Positions 8,970 through 18,722 of a stretch of 64,000 bases of DNA are shown piece after piece. The notes beneath the pieces are model-generated. The model was not told the DNA's origin, did no database searches, and saw only the letters and a program-made list of their open reading frames with translations. Both the position numbers and the translations under genes were made by a program. Source of the stretch: CAZHFW01 sp964531675 (GTDB taxonomy: Bacteria > Planctomycetota > Phycisphaerae > Phycisphaerales > UBA1924); the NCBI GenBank assembly GCA_964531675.1, contig CAZHFW010000006.1, forward strand, positions 1 through 64,000, given 5' to 3'. Each line of letters opens with the position of its first letter. Positions within the stretch are counted from its first letter, which is position 1.

Positions 8970-11015
8970 ATGCTTCGCAATCGCGCGGTTCGAATCGTGG
9001 TCGCTTGCTGCGGCCTGGCGGTCAGCACAGGCCTTGCTTGCGCTCAGACCCCCGCCACGCCTCCGAGCACGACGGTGGACTATCCGTTCGACTCCGGCAC
9101 GCTGGCCGCGTCGGGCGTCTTCGTGAACGGCATGCCCGAGACGGTGCTCAGCTCCGTCGAAGTCAACATCCCCGGCGCCGCCTGGCTCCGCCTGAAGTTC
9201 GGCGCCGGCACAGCCCTCTCCGGCGACCCCGCGTCGGACAACACGACCTTCCTGCGCATCACGTCGATGGCCGACGGCGCCGTGCAGACGCTCAACGCTG
9301 AGCAGCTCAAGGCCTGGTCGGGCACCTCGGCGTACTTCAATGGCGACACGGTGATCATCGAGCTGGTCGCGTATCCGGGCACCGGCGCCAGCCGTCTGGT
9401 GCTCGAGCAGGTCACCGCGGGCGATCCCCCGGTCGTCGAGCGTTCGATCTGCGGCCCGACCGACGATCGCGTGCTCTCCAACGAGGCCCGCTCGGCCCGT
9501 CACTCGGTGGGCTGCACGTCGTGGATGATCAACGATCAGAACAACAGCTTCCTGACGGCTGCCCACTGCGGCACGTCGGGCACGTCCGTGATGATGTTCA
9601 ATGTCCCGCTCTCGGCTTCCAACGGCGCGCTGGTGAACCCGGGCCCGCAGGACCAGTACGTCACCGACGCGACCAGCATCCAGAACTCGACCACCATCGA
9701 GCTCGGCAATGACTGGACCTACTTCGCGACGGCCGTGAACTCCCAGACGGGTCTCACCGCGGCCCAGGCGCAGAACTCCTGGTACAACCTCGCGACCGAC
9801 TCGGGCGCGGTCAACGCGGCGCACGTGATCCGCTGCACGGGCTACGGCACGGTCTCCGCGCCGGTGTCTTCCACCTGGAACCAGGTCCAGAAGACGCACA
9901 CCGGTCAGTACGTCTACCGCGATCCGCTCTTTGCCTTCTCGGGCGGTTCCGTCGGTCGCTACATCGGGTACACCCCCGACACCACCGGCGGCAACTCGGG
10001 CTCGGCGGTCCTCAACGAGACCACGGGCCTGGCCATCGCGATCCACACCAACGCGGGCTGCTACAACGGCGGCGGGTACAACACCGGCACCGCGGTCGAG
10101 AACACCGGCCTGCAGGCGGCGCTGGCCAATCCTCTTGGCACCGCCCGCACCGGTCGCGGCGTCGTGAGCGACAGCGGCGTGTTCGCCATCGGCGATGCGG
10201 CCAACAACTTCGGAACGGTCAACACCACCTCGGGCGGGTTCGCCGAGGTTTCCCGCCCGGCGCTCCCCTCGCCTCAGGGTCTGGCCTGGGACTGGGGCAA
10301 CCGCGTCTTCTGGGCGGTGGACGTGACTCCGTCCAGCGGCGCACGCAGGCTCTGGAAGATCACGCAGGCCGGCTCCGCGACCCAGGTCGCGGCCCTCTCG
10401 GGCGCGTCGGGCACGATCAACGGGCTCGGCTATGACCCCAACACCAAGACGCTCTACGGCATGATCGCCAGCTCTGGACAGCTCGTGAAGATCAACACGT
10501 CCACCGGCGCGGTGACCACCGTGGGTTCTGCCCAGGGCGGCAGCGTCGGCGGCCTGGACTTCGATCCGATCAACAGCATTCTGTACGCCATCAACGACGT
10601 GTCGGGCACCGGATCGCGTCTGGAGAAGGTCAACACCACCACCGGCGTGCGCACTGTCGTCGGCGTGCTCGGCGCGGGGATCCTCGACTGCAACGGCCTG
10701 GCCTACTCGCGCAAGGGCGATGTGCTCTACACGATCAACGCGGGCAACGAGCAGGTCCTTCGCATCAACGCGGCGACCGGCGTCGCGACGGTCGTCGGTG
10801 CATCGGGCGGCCTCTTCGGCTCGGGCTTCGGCATGGGTTACGCCGACCGCTGCCCGGCGGACTTCGACAACGACGGCCAGCTTGATCTGGTCGACTTCTT
10901 CGGCTTCTTCAACGCGTTCGACGGCTCGACCGCCGAGGCGGACGTGAACTACGACGGCGAGATCGACCTGGCCGACTTCTTCCTGTTCTTCAACTACTTC
11001 GATCAGGGTTGCTGA
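8970..11015 (+). CDS. Secreted trypsin-like serine endopeptidase with beta-propeller-like region and GC-type dockerin
   Basis: GAGGAG 7 nt upstream supports this ATG. The 681-residue product has a signal peptide (1-26) and a chymotrypsin-fold protease domain. It carries TAAHC with His199, NDW with Asp248 and GGNSGS with catalytic Ser343, a complete triad. Cysteines near the His and Ser loops probably form disulphides. Residues 390-625 contain repeated short blades (L-D-F-D/G-L-x-Y-D type) resembling DUF4394/NHL propeller units. The last 52 residues are two dockerin repeats ending Gly-Cys. It is divergent from the GH57-like gene across a 292-bp gap, and a terminator lies at 11024-11051. The S1 pocket residue that would set specificity could not be assigned reliably. 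Confidence 0.85.
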   Translation: MLRNRAVRIVVACCGLAVSTGLACAQTPATPPSTTVDYPFDSGTLAASGVFVNGMPETVLSSVEVNIPGAAWLRLKFGAGTALSGDPASDNTTFLRITSMADGAVQTLNAEQLKAWSGTSAYFNGDTVIIELVAYPGTGASRLVLEQVTAGDPPVVERSICGPTDDRVLSNEARSARHSVGCTSWMINDQNNSFLTAAHCGTSGTSVMMFNVPLSASNGALVNPGPQDQYVTDATSIQNSTTIELGNDWTYFATAVNSQTGLTAAQAQNSWYNLATDSGAVNAAHVIRCTGYGTVSAPVSSTWNQVQKTHTGQYVYRDPLFAFSGGSVGRYIGYTPDTTGGNSGSAVLNETTGLAIAIHTNAGCYNGGGYNTGTAVENTGLQAALANPLGTARTGRGVVSDSGVFAIGDAANNFGTVNTTSGGFAEVSRPALPSPQGLAWDWGNRVFWAVDVTPSSGARRLWKITQAGSATQVAALSGASGTINGLGYDPNTKTLYGMIASSGQLVKINTSTGAVTTVGSAQGGSVGGLDFDPINSILYAINDVSGTGSRLEKVNTTTGVRTVVGVLGAGILDCNGLAYSRKGDVLYTINAGNEQVLRINAATGVATVVGASGGLFGSGFGMGYADRCPADFDNDGQLDLVDFFGFFNAFDGSTAEADVNYDGEIDLADFFLFFNYFDQGC

Positions 11016-11023
11016 TTCATCAA

Positions 11024-11051
11024 CGGGCGCGGCTCTTCCGGGCCGCGCCCG
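11024..11051 (+). terminator. Hairpin after the first trypsin-like gene
   Basis: A perfect 10-bp stem (11024-11033 with 11042-11051) starts 8 nt after the stop codon. The tail is weak in T (TCTTCGGG), so termination is likely but not certain. Confidence 0.6.
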
Positions 11052-11174
11052 TCTTCGGGTCCGATCGCGGGGCCCACGCTGCGGGTGGGAGCGCCCGCGC
11101 ACTTCGGGTTCGCGCCGCCGGGTGGAAGCCCGAGACGACGCCAGAGAAGCCCCGGCCTTTCCGGGGCGGTGATC

Positions 11175-14100
11175 ATGCCCCGGTCATGGACCAACCTGTG
11201 CTGTGCTCTGCTGGCTGCGGCTCCGCTCGCCGCTGCGTCGCATGCGCAGGTTCCGGAGCCGCACGCGTCGGACCGGGTGCCCCCGGGCGTCAAGCTTTCC
11301 GATGAGCAGAGCGCCAGACTTGGCGTTCGCGCGGTCTTCACGCAGCGTCGCCAGGTGGGTCCGCCGCGCGAGGTCATCTATGGTCCCGATGACCGCCTCG
11401 ATCGCTACCAGGTCTCGTCCTCGACGATGCGGTCGCTGGGTGATTCCGTCTGTTCCGTGACGACCGCGTCCAACATCGCCAGCAACGGGGATGGCACATA
11501 CCGCCTGCTCGACACCGGGCGGTTTACGGAAGTCCTGGGAAACACGCTGTGCTCGGACGAGCGCTTCCGCGGGCAGGTGACGCTCGGGTATTGCACCGCA
11601 TTTCTGGTCGGTTCGGATCTGGTCGCGACCGCGGGACATTGCATCTCCGCAGCCGACGCGGTGTTCATCTTCGGATTCGATCAGTTGGGTCCGGGGCTCG
11701 CGGGCCCGCCCGACGAGTTCGATCCGCTGCACATCCCCGAGGCCAACGTCTATTTCGCGACCTCGATCGTGGACCGCCAGTTCTCCACGACGACGGACTA
11801 CGCGGTGGTGAAGCTTGATCGCAAGGTCGAGGGGCGCGAGCCCCTGGCGATCCGCCGCACTGGACAACCCGCCAGCGGCCAGGAGCTTCTGGTCATCGGC
11901 CACGGCAACAATTTGCCGAGCAAGTACGACGCGGGCGGCGTGGTGCAGGACGCCAATCCGGGCGTGCCTTACTTCACCGCGAATCTCGACGCCTTCGGAG
12001 GCAACAGCGGTTCCCCCGTCATGAACCGCGCCACGGGCGTGGTCGAAGGCATCCTCGTCCGAGGAAACGCGGACTTTGAAGTCTCCGGCGGATGCGTGCG
12101 CTCCCGCGTCTGCGCCGATGGCGGATGCCCGGGCTTCGAAGAGATCACGCGCAGCTCGGTGTTCGCGGATGCGATTCCCCGGGCGGGCGTGGCGGTCTCG
12201 CCTCTGGGTGTGACCACGAGCATCGGCCCGGTCGGCGGTCCGTTCTCGAACGCGAGCGTGACGTACACGCTCACCAACGCCGCGGCGGACGCTGCCAACT
12301 TCAGCGTGTCCCTCGACGCGGGCGGCAGCTGCCCGCTGCTCATCAACAACGCGCTTGGACCGATCGCGGGCACGCTTCCCGCGGGGGGCTCGACGAGCAT
12401 CGTCGTCAGCCTCGCGCCCGCGGCGGCCACGCTGGGCGCGGGCTCCTACGCGTCGGTCGTGCGGTTTGCGGATTCGACGCACAACGTCCTCTCGACGCGG
12501 ACGCACAAGCTTGAAGTCGGCACCAGCGGCTTTGAGGTTGCGCCCGCGGGATCGGCGGCGCTCTCGGGGCAGCCCGGCGGACCGTTCGTTGGCGCGAAGT
12601 TCTACACGATCACGAGCACGCGGGCCACGCCGGTGCAGGTGCGCGTGCAAGGCGATGCTTCGTGGATTGCGATCGATGGCGGGGACTCGCAAACGTTCAC
12701 GCTCCCAAGCCTCGGGGCGTCGCGGACCATCGTCGTAGGCGCGTCGTCTGCGGCATCTTCGCTCGGCGCTGGCGTGTACAGCGGAAACGTGCTTTTTGCG
12801 AATCTGACGGGCGGAGAAGGATCAACCTCGCGGCTTGCGACCCTTGAAGTCGGACGCGTGAACTACTCGTCATCGGGCCCCGCGGTCGCGATTCCCGACC
12901 GAGGCGTGGGCGTGTCCGGCGTGCTGGTCAATGAGAACTGGTGCGTTGGCGACGTGAACGTCTCCGTCGATCTGGCCCACGGCTATGTCGGTGACCTGAT
13001 CGTCGACCTCACCAGCCCCGCGGGCACAACGGTGCGGCTCAAGAACCGCAGCGGCGGCGATCAGGTGAACTTCGTGGGCACCTTCGATCAGGACAGCGCG
13101 ATCATCCCGGACGGGCCGGGTTCACTCGACGATTTCGACGGCAGCGCCGCGTCGGGTGTGTGGCTCCTGCGCGTGACCGACAACGCGACGGGTCAGGCGG
13201 GTGTCATCAACGGATGGACGCTGAGCCTCGTGCCTGCGGCAGGATGCGCTCCGATCGCGATGGGTCAGGATGTGCGCGTTCCCGCGACGCTGACGACGAG
13301 CCTGGGCTTGCAGGCGACGAGTTTCTCGCAGACGCCGGCGTCGTTCCGGATCACCAGGCTTCCCGCGCACGGCACGCTCTTTGATCCCGAAGGTGGAGCG
13401 ATCAGCCAGACGCCGTACGACGTGCAGCTCAACGGCGTGGAAGTGCGCTACCGCCCCGAGCTCGGCTTCGCGGGCGAGGATGGATTCGAGTACGTCGCGG
13501 TTGAGAATCAGAATGCAGGCCCCGCAGCCGAGGTCAATCTGCTCGTGGGCGCGGACCGCGAGGTCGCCCGCTTCACGTTCGCGACCGATCCGGGTTGGAC
13601 CCGCGAAGGCGGATGGGCCTATGGCACGCCTCTGGGCGGAGGCTCGGGCAACAAGGATCCCATGGCGGGATTCACCGGCGTCAGCGTGATGGGGTTCAAC
13701 CTCGCGGGCGACTACCCGAACGCGATGTCGGCCGCTCAGTATCTGACGACGGGCGCGGTGGACTGTTCGACGATTGCGGCGCCGCGCGTGGAGTTCCGCT
13801 GTTGGCTTGGCGTGGAGCGCAATGCGTTCGATCGCGCCACGGTGCAGGTAAGCGTGGACGGCGGGGCGAGCTGGTCCGCCGCGTGGATCAATCCCGACGA
13901 CACCCTGTCCGATGCATCCTGGCTGCTGCAGAGTGTTGCACTCGGCGCGAATGCCGGGGGCAAGCCGGACGTTCGGATCCGCTGGGGCATGGGTCCGACC
14001 GATGCGCTGGTCGCATTGCCTGGTTGGAATCTCGACGATGTCCGTGTCGTTGGCGTCGCGGCGCCCTCCCCCGCGTGCAAGATCGACCTCAATCTGGACA

Positions 14101-14246
14101 GCGCGGTCGATCTTGAGGACTTCTTCGCCTTCTTCAACGCGCTGGATCAGGGGCTTGTCGAGGGCGATGTCAACGGCGACGGCCGGATTGATGACGCCGA
14201 CTTCTTCGCGTTCTTCGAGGCCTGGGACGGGTCGGGCTGTAACTGA
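11175..14246 (+). CDS. Secreted trypsin-like protease with P-domain and GC-type dockerin
   Basis: The ATG at 11175 begins a signal peptide (about 1-24) and is preferred over the upstream frame extension; the protein has 1023 residues. The protease domain (about 125-335) carries ATAGHC with His155, TDYAVVKLD with Asp208 and GGNSGSPV with Ser278. It is followed by Ig-like/choice-of-anchor beta domains and then a proprotein-convertase P-domain (about 562-690) with the typical HGYVGDL and SGVWLLRVTDN segments. A Cys-rich jelly-roll region leads to two dockerin repeats (about 969-1023) ending Gly-Cys-Asn. P-domains stabilise or target extracellular proteases. It lies in the same direction as the preceding protease but shares little sequence outside the catalytic motifs. 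Confidence 0.85.
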   Translation: MPRSWTNLCCALLAAAPLAAASHAQVPEPHASDRVPPGVKLSDEQSARLGVRAVFTQRRQVGPPREVIYGPDDRLDRYQVSSSTMRSLGDSVCSVTTASNIASNGDGTYRLLDTGRFTEVLGNTLCSDERFRGQVTLGYCTAFLVGSDLVATAGHCISAADAVFIFGFDQLGPGLAGPPDEFDPLHIPEANVYFATSIVDRQFSTTTDYAVVKLDRKVEGREPLAIRRTGQPASGQELLVIGHGNNLPSKYDAGGVVQDANPGVPYFTANLDAFGGNSGSPVMNRATGVVEGILVRGNADFEVSGGCVRSRVCADGGCPGFEEITRSSVFADAIPRAGVAVSPLGVTTSIGPVGGPFSNASVTYTLTNAAADAANFSVSLDAGGSCPLLINNALGPIAGTLPAGGSTSIVVSLAPAAATLGAGSYASVVRFADSTHNVLSTRTHKLEVGTSGFEVAPAGSAALSGQPGGPFVGAKFYTITSTRATPVQVRVQGDASWIAIDGGDSQTFTLPSLGASRTIVVGASSAASSLGAGVYSGNVLFANLTGGEGSTSRLATLEVGRVNYSSSGPAVAIPDRGVGVSGVLVNENWCVGDVNVSVDLAHGYVGDLIVDLTSPAGTTVRLKNRSGGDQVNFVGTFDQDSAIIPDGPGSLDDFDGSAASGVWLLRVTDNATGQAGVINGWTLSLVPAAGCAPIAMGQDVRVPATLTTSLGLQATSFSQTPASFRITRLPAHGTLFDPEGGAISQTPYDVQLNGVEVRYRPELGFAGEDGFEYVAVENQNAGPAAEVNLLVGADREVARFTFATDPGWTREGGWAYGTPLGGGSGNKDPMAGFTGVSVMGFNLAGDYPNAMSAAQYLTTGAVDCSTIAAPRVEFRCWLGVERNAFDRATVQVSVDGGASWSAAWINPDDTLSDASWLLQSVALGANAGGKPDVRIRWGMGPTDALVALPGWNLDDVRVVGVAAPSPACKIDLNLDSAVDLEDFFAFFNALDQGLVEGDVNGDGRIDDADFFAFFEAWDGSGCN

Positions 14247-14364
14247 GCGCCGGCCTCAGATGCGGATCATGTGCGAAAAGCGAATTCTGCTTCGTTGCTG
14301 ACCTCGTGCGCGGTAGGCTCCCGGTCCAGGCTTTGGCCTTCATGGGGACGTGGGAAAGGGTGCG

Positions 14365-15891
14365 ATGATGAACAGTCAGCAGTTGATCCGTTGTGGGCTG
14401 CGCCGTGGGCGGGTGGGGATGGCCTTCGCGCTTGCTGGAGCTGCGGGTTTACCCGCGCAGGCTCAGATCGGAAGCAAAGTCACGACGCAGGTCGTGCTGA
14501 GCTCGTCGAGCATCTCGCGCCCGGTCGGGGTCATCCAGCCTCAGGGCGATTCCAGGCTCTTCATCGTTGAGCAGCGCTCGTCAACCACCGGCCGCATCCG
14601 TGTGCTCAAGAATGGCACACTTCTGACGACGCCTTACCTGTCGATTTCTCCGGTCTCCACCGGGAGCGAGCAAGGGCTCCTGGGGCTGGCGTTCCATCCC
14701 AACTTCCTGAGCAACGGCCTGTTCTACGTGAACTTCACGGACTCGTCGGGCACGACCAACGTCCGCGCGTATCGCGTCGCGGATCCGAGCGCCGACGTCG
14801 CCAGCGTGGTGTCGCAGCAGACGCTCTTCACGCAGAGCCAGCCTTTCACGAATCACAATGGCGGATGGATGCAGTTCGGCCCGGATGGCTATCTCTATCT
14901 CTCCCTCGGTGATGGAGGTTCGGGAGGCGATCCGGGTGCTCGCGCGCAGAACCGCGCGACGTGGCTCGGCAAGATCCTGCGCATCGATGTGGACGGTCCT
15001 GACAACATCCCGGGTAACGCGGACGACGATGATTTCCCCGCGGACACGGGCCGGAACTACGCGGTGCCGCCCTCCAATCCGTTCGTCGGAAACACGCAGG
15101 GGTATCTTCCCGAGATCTGGGCGTGGGGCCTGCGCAATCCCTGGCGCAACAGCTTTGATCGAGAGACCGGCGATCTGTGGATCGCCGACGTGGGTCAGGA
15201 CGCGTGGGAAGAAGTCAACATGCAGCCCGCGACCAGCGCCGGCGGTGTGAACTATGGATGGAACGTGCGTGAGGGCTTGTTCCCCTACACCGCGCCGGGC
15301 CCGGGCTTCCCGCCGTACACCGACCCGCTGTTCAACTACAGCCACAGCGACGCGGCGGTCTTGCCGGTCAAGCGATCCGGATGCTCGATCACGGGCGGCT
15401 TCGTGTACCGAGGCTGCGCGATCCCGGAGATGCGCGGGTACTACATCTTCGGAGACTTCTGCGGCGGCTGGGTCGGCGCGTACAACCCGGCCGACGGGAC
15501 CGTCGAGATCCTGCCTTTCACGATCAGCTCCCTTGCCTCCTTTGGTGAGGACAACGATGGCGAGCTCTACGTGATGTCGCAGAGCTCGCCGGCGCGCATC
15601 ATCAAGCTCGTCCCGACGTCCATCAAGGACTGCAACAGCAACGGGCGCTCCGACGCGTGCGACATCCGCGCGGGGACCAGCCGGGACATCAACAACAACG
15701 ACATCCCGGACGAGTGCGAACCCTGCATCGCGGACATCGATGGCATCCCCGGCGTCGATCTGGGCGACTTCTTCCAGTTCCTCAACTGCTTCGACCAGTC
15801 ACTGCCCTGCGGCAACATCGATGGTGTCGGTGAGGTGGACCTGGGCGACTTCTTCACGTTCTTTGCTGCTTGGGACCGCGGGTGTTCGTAA
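14365..15891 (+). CDS. Secreted PQQ-dependent sugar dehydrogenase-like (glucose/sorbosone dehydrogenase) protein with GC-type dockerin
   Basis: A GTG lies at 14350, but the tandem ATGs at 14365/14368 with GGAAAGGG just upstream are preferred; the product is about 508 residues. It has a signal peptide (about 1-33) and a six-bladed GSDH domain (about 50-415). Hallmarks include EQGLLGLAFHPNF, a NHNGGWMQFGPDGYLYLSLGDGG-type stretch, EIWAWGLRNPWRNSFD and DVGQD. In the family these surround the PQQ/calcium site and oxidise aldoses or similar sugars. Residues around 422-452 form a thrombospondin-3-like calcium motif (DCNSNGRSDACD and NNNDIPDEC). The dockerin (about 455-508) has an extra Cys pair and ends Gly-Cys-Ser. 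Whether PQQ is actually bound is not shown by the sequence alone. Confidence 0.85.
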   Translation: MMNSQQLIRCGLRRGRVGMAFALAGAAGLPAQAQIGSKVTTQVVLSSSSISRPVGVIQPQGDSRLFIVEQRSSTTGRIRVLKNGTLLTTPYLSISPVSTGSEQGLLGLAFHPNFLSNGLFYVNFTDSSGTTNVRAYRVADPSADVASVVSQQTLFTQSQPFTNHNGGWMQFGPDGYLYLSLGDGGSGGDPGARAQNRATWLGKILRIDVDGPDNIPGNADDDDFPADTGRNYAVPPSNPFVGNTQGYLPEIWAWGLRNPWRNSFDRETGDLWIADVGQDAWEEVNMQPATSAGGVNYGWNVREGLFPYTAPGPGFPPYTDPLFNYSHSDAAVLPVKRSGCSITGGFVYRGCAIPEMRGYYIFGDFCGGWVGAYNPADGTVEILPFTISSLASFGEDNDGELYVMSQSSPARIIKLVPTSIKDCNSNGRSDACDIRAGTSRDINNNDIPDECEPCIADIDGIPGVDLGDFFQFLNCFDQSLPCGNIDGVGEVDLGDFFTFFAAWDRGCS

Positions 15892-15965
15892 GCCTCGCCT
15901 TAGCCTCGCTTTGACGTCGGGAGCGGCCGCGCGCCCGCCAGCCTGAGCCCCCCAAGAATCCCGCC

Positions 15966-16736
15966 ATGTCGGGATCGGGCCGCCACATGCTGTTCTCATG
16001 GCTTCGCCACCGCCGGCGGCGAATCGCCGCGGTGGGGGTGGCCTCGGTCGCGGGCCTGACCGGACTGCTGGCGATGGGCGTTGTGCTCGCCCACGCCACG
16101 CCCGGCTGGTGGGCCCCCGCGCCCGCGGATGACCCCGCGACGCGCCAGACTGCCGAGGCCCTCGAGAATGGCGTGGTGAACCAGCTCCACGCGTGGCGCG
16201 CCAAGGACGCCTCCGCCAAGCCCGAGTCGTGGCGTTCCGAGCCCTGGACCGTTTCGCTCTCCGCGAGCGATGCGAACGCGTGGATTGCGGCGTCGCTTCC
16301 CAAGTGGCTCGCCAATCACCAGAAGCCCATCAAACTCCCGCCTGAGGTGTCGGAACTTCAGGTGGGCTTTGCGTCGGGTGTGGTGCGGATCGGCGCGCGC
16401 GTGCGCCACGAAGGCGCTTCGCACGTGCTCAGCGCCAGCGTGCGGCCCGAGATCCGTGAAGACGGATCGCTTTGGCTCGCCGCGACCTGGGTCAGGCTCG
16501 GCCGCATGCCCATGCCCGCATCCTGGCTTCTGGATCGCGCGCTGGGCGCCAGTGGCGACGCGTCTGGCCTCGATTCGCCTCAGACCGTCGCGGTGGCCCG
16601 CGTGCTCTCGGGTCTGGAACCCGCTGCAGCAGCTCCGGAGCTGAAGCTTGCCGATGGCCGGCGTGTGCGCCTCCTCAAGATCGAGCCTCGCGATGGGCAG
16701 CTCTGGCTCACCTGCCGGACCGAAGGCAAACCCTGA
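15966..16736 (+). CDS. Membrane-anchored protein of unknown function
   Basis: The 256-residue protein has a basic N-terminus (RHRRRR) and one hydrophobic helix (about residues 22-44), so it is probably a type II membrane protein or carries an uncleaved signal. The rest is a soluble alpha/beta region without motifs recognised here, including a conserved-looking SLSASDANAWIAASLPKWL stretch near 100 and alternating beta strands from about 120. Planctomycete genomes commonly contain such single-pass proteins in secretome neighbourhoods. An ATG at 15987 is an alternative start. It is the only gene without a dockerin inside the block and converges with the deiminase gene across a shared terminator. 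Confidence 0.6.
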   Translation: MSGSGRHMLFSWLRHRRRRIAAVGVASVAGLTGLLAMGVVLAHATPGWWAPAPADDPATRQTAEALENGVVNQLHAWRAKDASAKPESWRSEPWTVSLSASDANAWIAASLPKWLANHQKPIKLPPEVSELQVGFASGVVRIGARVRHEGASHVLSASVRPEIREDGSLWLAATWVRLGRMPMPASWLLDRALGASGDASGLDSPQTVAVARVLSGLEPAAAAPELKLADGRRVRLLKIEPRDGQLWLTCRTEGKP

Positions 16737-16770
16737 GCCCGGTGCGGACCTGAAACGGTGCGGACGTGAA

Positions 16771-16798
16771 AAGGCCCCGAGTGGACGCCCGGGGCCTT
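16771..16798. terminator. Bidirectional terminator between convergent genes
   Basis: A stem of 9 bp (AAGGCCCCG at 16771-16779 with 16790-16798) is flanked by A on one side and T on the other. It is placed between the convergent stops at 16736 and 16824. Confidence 0.65.
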
Positions 16799-16823
16799 GG
16801 CGTGCTGACATTCCTGTCTCGCG

Positions 16824-18473
16824 TCAGTTGCAGCCCGAGTCGAACGCGTTGAGGAAGAAGAAGAAGTCGCCCAGGTCCACGCCTTCGACGCCATCGATAT
16901 CGGCGCAGGCGATGGACTGATCGAAGCAGTTGAGGAACTGGAAGAAGTCGTTGAGGTCGACGATGCCGTCGAGCGTCAGGTCGGCGTTGCAGGGCGTCCC
17001 GTTGATCAGGAAGCTCCCGCCGTCGGCGGAGCCGGTGTTGTTGTTCGCGTCGTACGCGATGACCTTGATGCGGGCGCTGGGCGCAAAGACGTCGGGAACG
17101 GTCCAGTTGTACGTGCCCTTGGTGTTCGAGGCGTCAACCGGCGCGAGATTGGAGGCGATGGTCGTGTACGAGTCCCCGCCGTCGGTGGAGAGCTGGATAT
17201 CGACCTTCGTGACCGCGACATCGTCGTCGGAGCCCCAGGTGATCGCGTAGTTCTGGCCGGGCGTGAGCGTCGCGCCGGTGCGCGGGGTCATGACGAACGC
17301 GCCGGGACTGGCGCCATTCTTGTTCCGCGGCAGGTGCTGAACGATGCAGTGCATCACGCCCGCGCTGGTGGCCAGGGAGTCGGACGTCACCTGGCGGACC
17401 GTGTACCCGGGGCCGAACGCCGCGACCGCGTTGTTGAAGGCGAGCGTGTTGGTCGCGCTGTCCACGTTGACGAAGGAGGGGAAGAGCACGAGCTTGTTCA
17501 CGATCACCATGTTGGTGTACGTGAAGTGCGTGCCGCTGAGTGACCGCGAGGGCGTGCGGATGACCTGGTATCCCTGCGAGGCCATGTACGTCGCAGCGTC
17601 GTTGCAGATGAGGTCCTGCGTCGAGCCGCGGTTCTGGTCCCAGTCGCCGATGATCACCTTGTTGTCGCCGATGACCTGCATCCACATGTCAAGGTGCTGG
17701 GTGCTGTCCACGGCCGTTGGGAAGGGCGGGAAGATGTGCGTGTCCAGCGCCTGGTAGTTCTGCCAGATGCCGGTGATCTGGGCCGGGCTGAGCGTGGGGT
17801 TCTCGTTGAGGATGAGCTCGGTGCAGTACGCCTTGTTGAGCGCGTTGAGGTGGAAGTTGCCGCCGCCGTGCACGAGCGTGTGCTCGTAGTACGGGTGCTT
17901 CTTGACGGTGGAGAAGTACGCCGGGAAGGCGTCGTCGTTGGGGCGCGGGCGGTTGTAGATGTGATCGGTGATGGCGCGGACATCGCCCTGATAGATGTAG
18001 CGCGGGCCGTAGTCGCGCAGCCAGATCGTGTCGGTGGTGCGGATGAGGAACTTGATGCGGGAGAGGTCCACGCCGCGGGAGGTCAGGGTCGAGGTGACCG
18101 TCGTCTGCTCCGACGCGGTGTCGCACACGACGTAGACCACCGCGTTCTCCGCGGCCGCCGCGTTGGTGACCGTGATCTCCTTCATCATCGTGGAGAGCAC
18201 CAGGTTCTGATTGGTGTTGCCTTCCCAGGCGACGATGATGGCCTCCATGGGCTCGTACTCCGCGACGCAGCGGATGGGGCCGACGGGCGCCGGGGTCGCG
18301 GCCTCGGGGGCGAGGATCGGGTGGGTCTTGAGCCACACGCGCTCGGCCGCGGTGAGCCCGCGGGGAACGTCCGTTCCCTCCGGCGGGTTCACGACAGGCT
18401 GGGCCAGCGCTGGGCCAGCCAGGCCCGCCAGAAGCGTCAGGGACAGGACATTGCGGCGGGAGAGCGTCGGCAC
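16824..18473 (-). CDS. Secreted peptidyl-arginine deiminase / agmatine deiminase family enzyme (PPAD-like) with Ig-like domain and GC-type dockerin
   Basis: The start was set at the GTG at 18473 (AAAGG about 8 nt upstream; a signal peptide follows at residues 1-24), giving 549 residues. Residues 65-385 match the PAD_porph/agmatine-deiminase fold. Candidate catalytic residues are Asp154 (WLRDYGP), His260 and Asp262 (TQHLDMW), Asn321 (TYTNMV) and Cys376 (AGVMHC). From memory, Porphyromonas gingivalis PPAD uses Asp130, His236, Asp238, Asn297 and Cys351, and the spacing here is the same to within one residue. An NRPRP segment (Arg175, Arg177) sits where PPAD has the Arg pair that binds a substrate C-terminus. 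An Ig-like domain (about 390-490) and two dockerin repeats ending Gly-Cys-Asn follow. It probably converts arginine to citrulline, possibly on proteins. Confidence 0.85.
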   Translation of the reverse strand: MPTLSRRNVLSLTLLAGLAGPALAQPVVNPPEGTDVPRGLTAAERVWLKTHPILAPEAATPAPVGPIRCVAEYEPMEAIIVAWEGNTNQNLVLSTMMKEITVTNAAAAENAVVYVVCDTASEQTTVTSTLTSRGVDLSRIKFLIRTTDTIWLRDYGPRYIYQGDVRAITDHIYNRPRPNDDAFPAYFSTVKKHPYYEHTLVHGGGNFHLNALNKAYCTELILNENPTLSPAQITGIWQNYQALDTHIFPPFPTAVDSTQHLDMWMQVIGDNKVIIGDWDQNRGSTQDLICNDAATYMASQGYQVIRTPSRSLSGTHFTYTNMVIVNKLVLFPSFVNVDSATNTLAFNNAVAAFGPGYTVRQVTSDSLATSAGVMHCIVQHLPRNKNGASPGAFVMTPRTGATLTPGQNYAITWGSDDDVAVTKVDIQLSTDGGDSYTTIASNLAPVDASNTKGTYNWTVPDVFAPSARIKVIAYDANNNTGSADGGSFLINGTPCNADLTLDGIVDLNDFFQFLNCFDQSIACADIDGVEGVDLGDFFFFLNAFDSGCN

Positions 18474-18722
18474 GATCAAGACCTTTCTGGCCAGAGTTCT
18501 CGGACCTTGGTTCCCAAAGCGATCGCAGGAACCTACGCCGCTTGGGCGCGTGAGGACCGGTTGATCTCGGCGGTCCGCCGCAGATTGCGCCGGGCCCGCC
18601 CCCATCTATCGGTCAGGGCCTTCCCCCGCCGCAACCCAGCGGCGTCGCGGGACCCCTTCAGCCTGGAAAAGCCTACCGGATGGCCCCTCGCGTTGGAACC
18701 CTTGCGGGGGCCGAACAGCCCA

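Noticed and set aside
8985..9000. GGTTCGAATCG, resembling a tRNA T-loop.
   Set aside because: It lies in the signal-peptide codons of the trypsin-like gene, and no matching acceptor, D or anticodon arms are found around it.
8448..11102. An 884-codon minus-strand open frame opposite the first trypsin-like gene.
   Set aside because: Same cause: shadow of a GC-rich gene. The plus-strand frame carries a complete catalytic triad, signal peptide and dockerin.
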